Source of the DNA: Photobacterium aquae | Lineage (GTDB): Bacteria > Pseudomonadota > Gammaproteobacteria > Enterobacterales > Vibrionaceae | DNA length: 64,000 bases | NCBI RefSeq assembly: GCF_001029445.1 | Contig: NZ_LDOT01000006.1 | Span: forward strand, 186,001 to 250,000 | Direction: 5' to 3' | The notes under the pieces: model-generated | What the model was told of the DNA's origin: nothing | Database searches by the model: none | The model's input: the letters and a program-made list of their open reading frames with translations, nothing else | Position numbers and translations under genes: made by a program | Shown: piece by piece, positions 36,803 through 45,233 of the stretch | Layout of the letters: each line of letters begins with the position of its first letter | How positions within the stretch are numbered: position 1 is the first letter of the stretch

Positions 36803-37681
36803 ATGGACTACGGTGGAATTAATCGAGTGGAAACCCTGATTCAAGCAAAACAGTTAAGTAAGTCTTATGGCAAGTTTCATGCGCTGAACGATGTGAATTT
36901 CGTATTAGAGCCAGGGCAGATACTAGGCTTACTGGGCCATAATGGTGCCGGGAAATCTTCGTTGATTAATGCGATTCTTGGTGTACATGATATTAAAGGC
37001 GAGTTGGTTGTACTGGGTTGTGAGCCGAGGAAAGATAGGGTCGAGATTGTTCGGCACCTTGCGTATCTTTCTGATGCGGCAATATTGCCCGGATGGATGA
37101 AGGTAAGCCAGCTTATTGATTATGTTGCAGGTCTTCATCCTGGATTTAAGCGTAACAAGGTTGAGGAATACCTAAAAGAGACGGATATCGGCGTTAAAAT
37201 GCAGGTGGCTCGTTTGTCGAAAGGCATGAAGCTCCAGTTACACCTCGCTTTGATTATGGCAACTGATGTCAAAGTGCTGATTTTAGATGAGCCGACGTTG
37301 GGGTTAGACCTTATGTATCGGGAACGCTTCTATCAGAATGTTGTTAAATGGTTTCATGCCGGAAAACGCTCGGTGGTTATTGCAAGTCATGATGTGGATG
37401 ATATTTCGCATTTGCTGACGCACGTTTTAATGCTGAAACGAGGTAGGGTGATAGAAACCGGAGAGTTGCCGGCAGTCGTCTCTCGTTATGCGAAAGTGAG
37501 TTGTCCGCGTGAAAAGCGTAGCCAATTATTGGCGGCAGAGCCATTGCACATTAAAGAAGGAATCGAGACATTACAGGGTATTTTTAGGTTAGAGGACAAA
37601 GAGCAGCTGGCTCAGATCGGCAGTGTAAGCTCAGTATCCTTGGTTGAATTGTTTGTTGCGTTACAGCAGGAGCAAGAATGA
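36803..37681 (+). CDS. ABC transporter ATP-binding protein
   Basis: A 292-residue ABC ATPase: Walker A GHNGAGKSS, Q-loop region, signature LSKGMKLQLH (variant of LSGGQ), Walker B VLILDEPTLGLDL and H-loop ASHDVDD. The C-terminal extension of about 80 residues is typical of ABC-2 exporter ATPases. Its stop overlaps the permease start by 4 bp (ATGA), so the two form an export pair. Start is uncertain: ATG at 36803 has little ribosome site, while an in-frame GTG at 36827 has GGTGGA 9 bases upstream. Similar pairs (YtrB/EcsA type) act in drug or peptide export; the substrate is not readable. Confidence 0.9.
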   Translation: MDYGGINRVETLIQAKQLSKSYGKFHALNDVNFVLEPGQILGLLGHNGAGKSSLINAILGVHDIKGELVVLGCEPRKDRVEIVRHLAYLSDAAILPGWMKVSQLIDYVAGLHPGFKRNKVEEYLKETDIGVKMQVARLSKGMKLQLHLALIMATDVKVLILDEPTLGLDLMYRERFYQNVVKWFHAGKRSVVIASHDVDDISHLLTHVLMLKRGRVIETGELPAVVSRYAKVSCPREKRSQLLAAEPLHIKEGIETLQGIFRLEDKEQLAQIGSVSSVSLVELFVALQQEQE

Positions 37682-38523
37682 AACAGCTCTTCCCATTAAT
37701 AAAAAAAGAACTGCTTGAGTATTCGATTGTCTGGAAGTTGCCGCTTTTTCTTGCGTTGCTCTCTGTGGTCAATTTTGTTTTTGTTGTTTACGGCAATAAC
37801 TTTTCGATGTCTTGGGAGACCTCAGGCGATAGCACTATAAGCTTATCAGCGACGACGGGGATGTTTGCCGGGTTTATCGGAAAACTTAACGAGGTTGTCG
37901 CCGGCATTATATATTTTGTGTTGTTTTTGATTTATACCCCCAAAACGCTGCAAAAGGAGAAGCAAGAGGGCAGTCTGTTTTTCTGGCGTTCGATGCCCGT
38001 TGCAGATTCAATGATGCTGGGCGCCAAGTTAGTTTTTATTCTTGTGCTTGTTCCGCTGATCACATCACTGTTCTTGCTGTTTGCCGATGCCATTGTCTTG
38101 ATTCTTGCAACCTGGTGGCTGCCTACGGATATGATGGCTACATATCATATTACGTTGACGGGGTTGATGCTGCACTGGGTTGAATTTATTGGCCGCATGG
38201 CGATGGTTAGCGTATCGCTACTTCCGTTTGCCTGTGGTTTGTTTGCATTGTCACAGTTGACGAGGCATCCCATTTTAGTGGTATGCGTCGTTGTAGTGGT
38301 GTTGAAAATTGTATTCTACCAAGTGAGTGGCTCGGGTGAATGGGGGCAGTATTTGTCTGATATTTACTGGCAGCCTTTTCAGGTCCTGACGGGGGAACAT
38401 CCTGTGGCATCGTATCTTGCCAACGGCATAATGACTAATATATTGATGCTGTTCGCCGGGGCTGTATTATTTGCGGGGAGTTGTTACCTGCGCGGTACTG
38501 ATGATGCTCTGAGAATGGGTTAG
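37678..38523 (+). CDS. ABC-2 type transporter permease
   Basis: A 281-residue membrane protein with about six hydrophobic segments (for example LPLFLALLSVVNFVFVVYG, VVAGIIYFVLFLIY, LVFILVLVPLITSLFLLFAD). N-terminal amphipathic KQLFPLIKKELLEY and the QKEKQEGSLFFWRSMPV segment are typical of ABC-2 permeases. Overlaps the ATPase gene by 4 bp. Functions with it as an exporter in the inner membrane; no substrate-binding protein is encoded nearby. A strong terminator follows. Confidence 0.88.
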   Translation: MKQLFPLIKKELLEYSIVWKLPLFLALLSVVNFVFVVYGNNFSMSWETSGDSTISLSATTGMFAGFIGKLNEVVAGIIYFVLFLIYTPKTLQKEKQEGSLFFWRSMPVADSMMLGAKLVFILVLVPLITSLFLLFADAIVLILATWWLPTDMMATYHITLTGLMLHWVEFIGRMAMVSVSLLPFACGLFALSQLTRHPILVVCVVVVVLKIVFYQVSGSGEWGQYLSDIYWQPFQVLTGEHPVASYLANGIMTNILMLFAGAVLFAGSCYLRGTDDALRMG

Positions 38524-38556
38524 TCAGCTTGAAGCAATTGTGAATAAGCAATTGAG

Positions 38557-38584
38557 AAAAAGGAGAGCACAGGCTCTCCTTTTT
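38557..38584. terminator. Bidirectional terminator after ABC permease
   Basis: AAAAAGGAGAGC / GCTCTCCTTTTT with ACAG loop; between converging genes. Confidence 0.9.
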
Positions 38585-38606
38585 AGTCAGTGAGTATAAA
38601 CGCACT

Positions 38607-38810
38607 TCAAGCAGTTGCAATGTTCTGCAGATATTCAACTTCGCGTTTGTATTTACGAACATTGCGCGACAGGGTGCCTTTAGGGACATCAAATCGCTTC
38701 TCGGCTTCGTAGCTTGAGATACCGTCAAAGACAACTGCTGCAACTGCGACACGTTGATTCTCTGACTTGAAGATTCGCTGGGCGATAATTTGGTATTGTG
38801 AACGGTTCAT
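38607..38810 (-). CDS. Small KorA/TrfB-like HTH regulator
   Basis: A 67-residue protein with a helix-turn-helix (AVVFDGISSYEAEKRFDVPK, then GTLSRNVRKYKREVEYL) resembling the N-terminal DNA-binding part of plasmid KorA/TrfB repressors (KPQATFATSLGLTRGAVSQAV). Likely a DNA-binding protein; target unknown. It lies just downstream of the long Hsp70-like gene on the same strand, about 100 bp away, and may have its own promoter. Whether it controls the Hsp70 operon is not shown; family call tentative, HTH call firmer. Confidence 0.7.
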   Translation of the reverse strand: MNRSQYQIIAQRIFKSENQRVAVAAVVFDGISSYEAEKRFDVPKGTLSRNVRKYKREVEYLQNIATA

Positions 38811-38907
38811 GGTTGTACTCGCTAGGCAAAATGGTGTTAGCCAATCAAAATAAAAGCATTTGTTATTTGTTATCCTTCGAGATTACCATTCGAACCCTAA
38901 CAGAACC

Positions 38908-41736
38908 TTAATCGAGCAAGCGTAATCCTGTTGGTAGCGCGTCACCAAATACTCGCTTAGTTTCACTTTCCGTCAAGATCTTCACCGTCGACACCATCTC
39001 TATCCAACTTTCCGGTACTTTGCTTGCTTTTAGCTTCTCAATTACAGCATTTCGGCTATTTTCATCCACATCCAAGGTGCGGTCACCGGTCATTCTGCAC
39101 ATCATTACCGCCGCAAAAGCGATATTGGGATCATCGCGCCAGTCAAACTCCATGAGCTCAGGTAAACAGTATGCAATATGTTGAGGTGTAAGCAAATTAT
39201 GTGCGCTGCCATAGAAAGGGCTGCGTGTTGCGATACGGCCGATAGCCCACCAGTGTGCTTGGGCAAACTGAGGTTTTTGCAGTCGTCCGAAGATCCATTC
39301 AATCAGCTGGAGCTTTTTGTCGAAAGGCAAATGTTCCAATGATGCCGCCAGACGAACCATATCCTCATAGCTGCGCTCTTGCATCTCTTTGGCCAGTTTG
39401 CCATTGCGGGTAGCCGCTGGATTGATGTACTTGGCGATGTCTTTGTAGATCACCAGTTGTTGCTCTTGGGTTAGCCCACCTGCGACTCTTCGCCAGAACG
39501 TCCACCAGTCGCTCCATGTCTGGGTTTGGTTATCAAACTGGATACCATGCTGATACAGTGACCATACCTGTTCCATGCGCCATTCATCGGCAGGGTAGCC
39601 AAAGCCTGGTCGCATTGTAAAACCAGCCAGTTTTAACCAGTTGCGTTCATGGATATCTGAGCGACGACGACGTTTACGGCTGTCGATCAGTGAGTCAGCA
39701 AGAGCACGCAGACAAGGTGTATCCCAGTTATCACGCTTACCGAGCATTTTATCCAAACGGCTACGAAGGGTTTTGATTGTCTTGTCATCGACGTTCTTCG
39801 TACTGCCGCCATATGCTTGTTTGATGAGATCAATTGCATCATCAATACGATCAGGCAGGGCTGACTGAGCAAGGGTGCTGCCGTCACGGTTAATTTTGGC
39901 AAGATCCTTGCGGATGGCAAACTCTACTTTCCAACGCTTGGTTTCGTCTAGGGTACTAACGCACTCTAGTTGTAGGGTGCCGACTTCGGTCAACTGGCAG
40001 GCGAGGGTGACTTCTTCGCGATCCTTTTGGTTGGCCGCAAGTTCGGCACGATCGCGTTCACTGTCCAGTGTGGCGATAAATGGTGGCAGTGAAATGAAAC
40101 TTTCATGATCAATAGTATGGATCTCACCAGCCTGGGTATGGGCATCATCGGTGGATGAAACAAGGTTAAAACGTACCGGTTCGCCGAGGGTTAGCGCAAA
40201 TTTGCGGTTTTTGAGCCGGATCTCGGTGCCTTCATCCAATCCCTTGGGCAGGATACACAAACCTTGTTTGGATTTTTTCTTGTCTTCAAGCACAAGGAAG
40301 AACGAACGTGCCGAGCCACCACCAATTTTGAGCTGAGCACCATGACGTGCTTTGGCATAAGCGACGGCGCCATAGGCGACGGCAAGATCGGGGTGAGGGT
40401 TGCACAACTGGGTGACGTTGTCACCTCTCCATGCGCTAAAGGTGCTCAGAACCCGCTCTGCCAACAATGGGCTGTTGAATACGCCACCGTTTAACAATAC
40501 GGCGACAGGGATGGCAGGCTGTCCGTCTTCAATTACGACTCCGCCTTCGGCAAGAGAGTGACGACAAACGTTATCATGCAAGGCGATGAATTGGGCTAGG
40601 TGTTTGCTAATTGCGGGATCCGCAGCGTAAGGTAGCCCGAATTCAACCACGGCGGCTTGGCGCTGGCTTGGCTGATCATCGAATGCGGTAAGTGGGAAAA
40701 AGCCATCAAGAGCAATTTGGTGGACTTCATCTTTTGTGATATCGATGCTCTTACTGCCGCCGATAAGACGCGAACCACTGCCTAACATGGTTACTTTGGC
40801 TGTATCTGGCGCGTTGCCCGATAGGAGCGATTCTTTCACTTTCCGAGTCTGCTGGATCAGTTTGGATAGTCCAGATGCACTGAGTTTTTTAGCACCGCCA
40901 TGAAGTCGCTGTTCAGCAAGGTGGGCAATGGCAAGGTCGATATTGTCACCACCTAGCATGAGGTGGTCGCCGACCCCGATACGGTCTAGGGTCAGGTTGC
41001 CGTCTTTGCTACCAACTTGGATTAGGCTAAGGTCGGTCGTACCGCCGCCGACATCGCACACCATAAGAAGGGGGATATCCTGCAGTAGGGTATCAGCTTG
41101 ATGCTTGTTGCTGGCATACCAGTCATAGCAGACGGCTTGTGGCTCTTCGAGCAAGACAATATTGGGCAGTCCGGCTAGTGCGGCTGCTTCCAAGGTGAGC
41201 GCCCGGGCGGCTTCGTCAAAAGATGCTGGAACGGTAACCACGACATCTTGTTCGGATAATTTGTCACTTGGGTGATGGTAGTCCCACGCTTGTCGGACAT
41301 GATTCAGATAGCTTGCGCTGGCAACGACAGGCGACACTTTGGTGACGCCTTGAGTCGACGACCAAGGAAGAATGGCTTCGCTTCGGTCGACGCCGGTATG
41401 TGACAGCCAGCTCTTGGCACTGACAATCTGCCGGCCTTCTACCTTGGCTCCTAGCTCACGGGCCAACTCGCCGATCACTGCGTGGCGAATATCACCGGCC
41501 ACGGGTTGGTGATCCCACGGGAGTACCATTTGGCTTGGATCGATTTCACCTTCAGCCGGATGGTAGCGGAAAGAGGGGAGTAGGGGCTTACGGGCGACTT
41601 CGCCGGGGGCAATTAACTGGTCGATGTCAAAGATCTGGATCGGGCTTGATTCAAGATTGTCTGAGATAGGGGCATAGGCAACAACCGTATGGGTTGTTCC
41701 TAGGTCAATGCCGACAAGATAACGCGGGGAAGACAT
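38908..41736 (-). CDS. Hsp70-like ATPase with DUF3731-type C-terminal region
   Basis: A 942-residue divergent Hsp70. The actin-like ATPase region (1-430) has the phosphate-1 loop (VGIDLGTTHTVVAYAP), phosphate-2 (VCDVGGGTTDLSLIQ) and adenosine motif (VAVLLNGGVFNSPLL). Instead of a canonical substrate-binding domain there is a short beta-rich segment and then a long helical C-terminal region (about 640-942, with HERNWLKLAGFTMRPGFGY and WWTFWRRVAGGL) of the DUF3731 type. It is the third gene after a DUF2760 protein and a shorter Hsp70; an inter-gene hairpin separates it. Probably cooperates with them on a client near the inner membrane; no nucleotide-exchange factor or J-protein lies adjacent. 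Confidence 0.88.
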   Translation of the reverse strand: MSSPRYLVGIDLGTTHTVVAYAPISDNLESSPIQIFDIDQLIAPGEVARKPLLPSFRYHPAEGEIDPSQMVLPWDHQPVAGDIRHAVIGELARELGAKVEGRQIVSAKSWLSHTGVDRSEAILPWSSTQGVTKVSPVVASASYLNHVRQAWDYHHPSDKLSEQDVVVTVPASFDEAARALTLEAAALAGLPNIVLLEEPQAVCYDWYASNKHQADTLLQDIPLLMVCDVGGGTTDLSLIQVGSKDGNLTLDRIGVGDHLMLGGDNIDLAIAHLAEQRLHGGAKKLSASGLSKLIQQTRKVKESLLSGNAPDTAKVTMLGSGSRLIGGSKSIDITKDEVHQIALDGFFPLTAFDDQPSQRQAAVVEFGLPYAADPAISKHLAQFIALHDNVCRHSLAEGGVVIEDGQPAIPVAVLLNGGVFNSPLLAERVLSTFSAWRGDNVTQLCNPHPDLAVAYGAVAYAKARHGAQLKIGGGSARSFFLVLEDKKKSKQGLCILPKGLDEGTEIRLKNRKFALTLGEPVRFNLVSSTDDAHTQAGEIHTIDHESFISLPPFIATLDSERDRAELAANQKDREEVTLACQLTEVGTLQLECVSTLDETKRWKVEFAIRKDLAKINRDGSTLAQSALPDRIDDAIDLIKQAYGGSTKNVDDKTIKTLRSRLDKMLGKRDNWDTPCLRALADSLIDSRKRRRRSDIHERNWLKLAGFTMRPGFGYPADEWRMEQVWSLYQHGIQFDNQTQTWSDWWTFWRRVAGGLTQEQQLVIYKDIAKYINPAATRNGKLAKEMQERSYEDMVRLAASLEHLPFDKKLQLIEWIFGRLQKPQFAQAHWWAIGRIATRSPFYGSAHNLLTPQHIAYCLPELMEFDWRDDPNIAFAAVMMCRMTGDRTLDVDENSRNAVIEKLKASKVPESWIEMVSTVKILTESETKRVFGDALPTGLRLLD

Positions 41737-41855
41737 TCATTACTCCAAGAGTAAGTTACATTATTGAACGTTCGATTATATACGCAAGCCGGTGTCAATT
41801 GCTTGTTTTAGGTATAAATATTGGTTATTCGCGAACAATAACATGACATGGGAAG

Positions 41856-41885
41856 GATAAAGAAACGGCACCCGAAGGTGCCGTT
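41856..41885 (-). terminator. Attenuating hairpin between the two Hsp70 genes
   Basis: AACGGCACC / GGTGCCGTT with TTCG loop (minus), followed by TTCTTTATCC. It should reduce read-through from the first to the second Hsp70 gene, making their levels unequal. Confidence 0.7.
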
Positions 41886-41891
41886 ATGTGC

Positions 41892-43727
41892 TTATTTTTC
41901 GCGGACTTCAAATTCCACTTGCCATTTCTGGTCGTTGTCAGTGGCGATGGCCTCTAGGCATAGCGTGCCTAGCTCGGTGACGCGAGACGCCAAACGAACC
42001 GGAACAACCTGTCCTGCAGTGCGGCCTTCAGAGACAGGCAGGGTAACCTGAATCGCTGGCAATTCTTCAAGCTCTTCTGGCTGCCACCAGTCAAGGTGCG
42101 TACCAGCTGGATCTTCGCGGCGAACCGTCGAACCGAAGAATTTGAACTGTACCGGCTGGCCGATAACAAGACCGAATTCGCGGCTTGGAACATCTGCTTG
42201 TGTGCCTTCTTCCATACCGAATGGCGCAACACACAGTGCTTCAACAGGTGGCTCCATGCCCGGAATTGCCGGCATGGCGCTTTCGATGCCAACATAGTAG
42301 CTGCTTGCAATACCACCACGGATACGAACACCTTTGCCCTTGCGAACAGAACCGTAGTACGACGCACCGCTCGCAACCGCTAGGTCGAGATCTAAGCCTT
42401 GTAGGCGTTTTGCTTCTGGGCTATTGGCGTTTGTTAGCCAGCTGTTAATGATAGACAGCAGGCGATCTGCCAGTAGATCAGATTTCAGCACACCACCGTT
42501 GAACAGAATCGCGGTAGGGCGGATGAAGCCTTCGTGAAGCTGCTCGTATTTTTCGAATAGCTCGTCAACGGCAGATGACTGGCGGCTAAGGAAACCAGCA
42601 ACATGACGTGATACTGCGGCATCTTGTGCGTAAGGCAGACCCATCTGGGTCAGTGCGCCGCGCTGCATTTCTACAGGGTGTTCTTCAATGCTGTTGCGAG
42701 GGAAGAAACCTTCAACCAGTGTCTGCTGAACTTCTTCTTGGGTCAGTTCAGTTTGCAGCGTACCGCCAAGTAGCTTGGAGCCGCGGCTTGGTACGACGAT
42801 TGGCACAGCTTTAACGTCTGCATCGCTTAGCAGGGCTTCTTTGGCATCGCGGCAGGCATGGGTAATAGCCTGAATCTGCCAAGGTTGCAGCTGCTTGCCT
42901 TCTTGCGCCAGCTTCATTTTCAGGCGGTAGGCAAGGGCAAGATCCATGTTGTCGCCGCCCAGCAGGATATGATCGCCGACGGCAACGCGGTTAAGCATCA
43001 GGTTGCCATCTTCTTCGGTCACGGCAACTAGCGAAAGGTCGGTGGTACCACCGCCGATATCGACGACCAAAATCACATCGCCGACAGACACTTGGTCACG
43101 CCAGTTGTCTTCGTTGTTTTTCAGCCAGCTGTATACGGCTGCCTGTGGCTCTTCTAGCAGGGTCATGTGCTTGAAGCCCACTTCGCGCGCAGCTTCCGCT
43201 GTTAGTTCGCGGGCGGCTGGGTCAAATGATGCCGGTACCGTGATGGTGACATCTTGATCAAACAGCGGTGTGTCAGGGTGGTTGAAGTTCCAAGCATCGG
43301 CAAGGTGTGCCAAGTAGTTGCGGGTTGCTTCAAGCGGTGACACCTTGATGACTTCTTCCGGGCTGTTGAGTGGCATGAATGCGTCACGGCGGTTGATACC
43401 ACCGTGGCATAGCCAGCTTTTCGCACTCGCAATCAGGCGGATAGGTGTTTTGCTACCAAGGTTGCGTGCCATTGCACCGACAATCGCGGTTGGCTGGGTA
43501 TTCCAAGGCAGGGCTGTATCGCCCTCAGCAAGCTCAGATTCATGAGGCTGGTACTGGAATGATGGTAGCTGGTTTTTATCTTCGACGTTACCCGGTGTTG
43601 TTAGCTGGGCAATCGGCATAACATTGACAGACGCATTCTCGTCTTGCAGGTCAACGTATGATAGTACGCAGTGTGTAGTACCTAGGTCGATACCTACACT
43701 GTAACGGTGTTCTTGTGTTTCTTGCAT
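41892..43727 (-). CDS. Short Hsp70-like ATPase
   Basis: A 611-residue divergent Hsp70 with VGIDLGTTHCVLSYVD, VVDIGGGTTDLSLVAV and ILFNGGVLKSDLLA as nucleotide-binding motifs. The C-terminal about 180 residues form a beta-rich domain (VQFKFFGSTVRRED, AIQVTLPVSEGRTAG) shorter than a DnaK substrate-binding domain and without the helical lid. It is a paralogue of the 942-residue downstream protein; both share AKSWLCHGGINR / AKSWLSHTGVDR type segments. Its ATG overlaps the DUF2760 stop by one base (TAATG), so translation is coupled. Function unknown; cytoplasmic chaperone-like ATPase is inferred. Confidence 0.9.
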   Translation of the reverse strand: MQETQEHRYSVGIDLGTTHCVLSYVDLQDENASVNVMPIAQLTTPGNVEDKNQLPSFQYQPHESELAEGDTALPWNTQPTAIVGAMARNLGSKTPIRLIASAKSWLCHGGINRRDAFMPLNSPEEVIKVSPLEATRNYLAHLADAWNFNHPDTPLFDQDVTITVPASFDPAARELTAEAAREVGFKHMTLLEEPQAAVYSWLKNNEDNWRDQVSVGDVILVVDIGGGTTDLSLVAVTEEDGNLMLNRVAVGDHILLGGDNMDLALAYRLKMKLAQEGKQLQPWQIQAITHACRDAKEALLSDADVKAVPIVVPSRGSKLLGGTLQTELTQEEVQQTLVEGFFPRNSIEEHPVEMQRGALTQMGLPYAQDAAVSRHVAGFLSRQSSAVDELFEKYEQLHEGFIRPTAILFNGGVLKSDLLADRLLSIINSWLTNANSPEAKRLQGLDLDLAVASGASYYGSVRKGKGVRIRGGIASSYYVGIESAMPAIPGMEPPVEALCVAPFGMEEGTQADVPSREFGLVIGQPVQFKFFGSTVRREDPAGTHLDWWQPEELEELPAIQVTLPVSEGRTAGQVVPVRLASRVTELGTLCLEAIATDNDQKWQVEFEVREK

Positions 43728-44392
43728 TACAGTTCTACCTCAGCGGCGGCAACGATGTGTGCGTCATGGCCTTCAGCCAGTTTAGGCAGTTTGACGTCAG
43801 TAACCTTCCAACCGCGGTGGATGAGTGTTCCGGTAAATGGTGCTTCGCCAACAACGTGACCCGTCAGGCGAACTTCAGATGCGTTGAAGCCTTTCGGTAG
43901 AGTGATACGTGTTTCTTCCTCTTCATCACGTACAGGTGCAAAGCTGAAGTATTCGTTCAGTACTTTCTGGCCGCCTTCATGGATAACTCGGGCCGCTGCA
44001 CCGATTTCTGCATCGGCAAAACCTTTCAGATCTTCCTGCATAAAATCAATAAAGCGTGCTTCTTGCTGAAGCAGAGACAGAAGCTGAAGTGCCGAATCAG
44101 GCGTTGTCGTTTTGAGCTTAGGCTCTACTTCAACGATCTTTTCGACAATTTTCTCAACTTCAACAACTTTTTCGACTTCGACAATCTTCTCGACAGGCTT
44201 TTCAACCTCGACAATTTTCTCGACTTCTTTTTCTACTTCGACAATTTTCTCAATTTCGACCGGCTTGCCCTTTTTGGCAATATAAAGGATGACCATGACA
44301 ACCAGCAGGCCAGCGAGCCATGCGTGGCCCATGTCAATTGTTGTAGGCATTGCCGATAAGTCGACAGTCAAATTTGAAAAATCAAAAGCCAT
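43727..44392 (-). CDS. Membrane-anchored DUF2760 protein with coiled-coil repeat stalk
   Basis: A 221-residue protein, first gene of the Hsp70-like operon. A single membrane helix at 22-39 (GHAWLAGLLVVMVILYIAK) is followed by a remarkably regular charged repeat of IVEVEK/VEKI units at 45-91, then a globular domain (about 100-221: LLSLLQQEARFIDFMQEDL, AAARVIHEGGQKVL, FNASEVRLTG) of the DUF2760 type. The stalk probably forms a long helix on the cytoplasmic side that holds the domain away from the membrane. I chose ATG at 44392 (MAFDFSN) over 44428 because of a GAGAGA site upstream. It likely recruits the two Hsp70-like ATPases to the membrane; that is inference from operon structure. Confidence 0.85.
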   Translation of the reverse strand: MAFDFSNLTVDLSAMPTTIDMGHAWLAGLLVVMVILYIAKKGKPVEIEKIVEVEKEVEKIVEVEKPVEKIVEVEKVVEVEKIVEKIVEVEPKLKTTTPDSALQLLSLLQQEARFIDFMQEDLKGFADAEIGAAARVIHEGGQKVLNEYFSFAPVRDEEEETRITLPKGFNASEVRLTGHVVGEAPFTGTLIHRGWKVTDVKLPKLAEGHDAHIVAAAEVEL

Positions 44393-44428
44393 ATTTTGTG
44401 TTCTCTCTACCGATGAGATTTCATTCAT

Positions 44429-44732
44429 AAATTGGGTCGAATAGTATCATAAACAAGCTTGTTTACACCTTACAGGCCAGAAATTTTGGTCATTTTAAAG
44501 GATTTAGTGAAGGGGGCGTTTAAAATACCATCACCAAAACCTGACATTGTGCTGTCATATTGCCCTCATCTGCATGTTATTCTGATAAATCCATTCTAAC
44601 TAGATAGTTATATTTCCTATCTGCGGTTTGTCTCTACCTTATCGATTGTGTGTTGTGATCTGTTCATCTTGCAGAATAAACGACCAGCTTAGGTATATCG
44701 CCTTAATTATAGGCAGAGCGGCAAAGATTGCC
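44429..44732. other. Promoter region of the Hsp70/DUF2760 operon
   Basis: About 300 bp holding the minus-strand promoter. A TGATACT-like -10 lies near 44440-44450 just downstream of a 16-bp palindrome (separate entry). No heat-shock sigma-32 promoter (CTTGAA..CCCCAT) is evident. Confidence 0.5.
44450..44465. promoter_or_regulatory. 16-bp perfect palindrome upstream of DUF2760/Hsp70 operon
   Basis: TAAACAAGCTTGTTTA, abutting the likely -10 region. Position fits a repressor operator. No cognate regulator identified. Confidence 0.5.
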
Positions 44733-45026
44733 TTAAGGGTAGTTAAGTATTGCTTTGATTTCGCTAAGGTTGTCTATGATCCACCGCTTATTTATCGCGC
44801 CCCAGTCAATAATTTCATAACGCCCGGTTCGGTTTCGGGCTCCTTCGGTCTGTTGGAATTCGCAGATAATACCAAGGTCGGCCAGACTTTTAATGGTGTC
44901 TTGGGCTGTTCGCCGTGGCATGCCTGTGACGTTGATGATATCGGGAACAGTTGCCACACCTTGGTCAATAAGATGGGCGATGTAGAGTCGTCGGTAGAAG
45001 CTGCTTTGGGTTTTGTTCGTTGTCAT
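44733..45026 (-). CDS. Winged-helix regulator divergent from napABC
   Basis: A 97-residue protein with a winged helix-turn-helix (YRRLYIAHLIDQGVATVPDI, then NVTGMPRRTAQDTIKSLADL) and wing RNRTGRYEIIDW. Typical of small MarR/DUF977-type DNA-binding proteins with no effector domain. It starts about 200 bp from napA and is transcribed away from it, so it may regulate the nap operon and itself. I cannot name a family with certainty. Confidence 0.8.
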   Translation of the reverse strand: MTTNKTQSSFYRRLYIAHLIDQGVATVPDIINVTGMPRRTAQDTIKSLADLGIICEFQQTEGARNRTGRYEIIDWGAINKRWIIDNLSEIKAILNYP

Positions 45027-45103
45027 TCCGTTATTCCGCTATTCCGTCTTTCATCAAATGCCAGTGCTGCGCTATTACAGCTTGCTAAGGTCGTTAGATC
45101 CTA

Positions 45104-45157
45104 TACCCAAGGTACATTAAGTTGGATATTGCCGCGAGTCATTCCATTGCCTGGGTA
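45104..45157. repeat. TACCCA/TGGGTA imperfect inverted repeat
   Basis: TACCCAAGG and CCTGGGTA about 40 bases apart, upstream of napA; related in ends to the repeats at 18818 and 26188. Confidence 0.35.
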
Positions 45158-45233
45158 AAAGCAATTTTGACGCAAATTCTCAGAAGCTAACTAGATTTAA
45201 ACAATAAATGACGAGAAGCAAAGTGAGGCAGTG

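Noticed and set aside
44628..45158. 176-codon plus-strand frame
   Set aside because: Shadow of the winged-helix gene on the other strand, which has clear HTH features.
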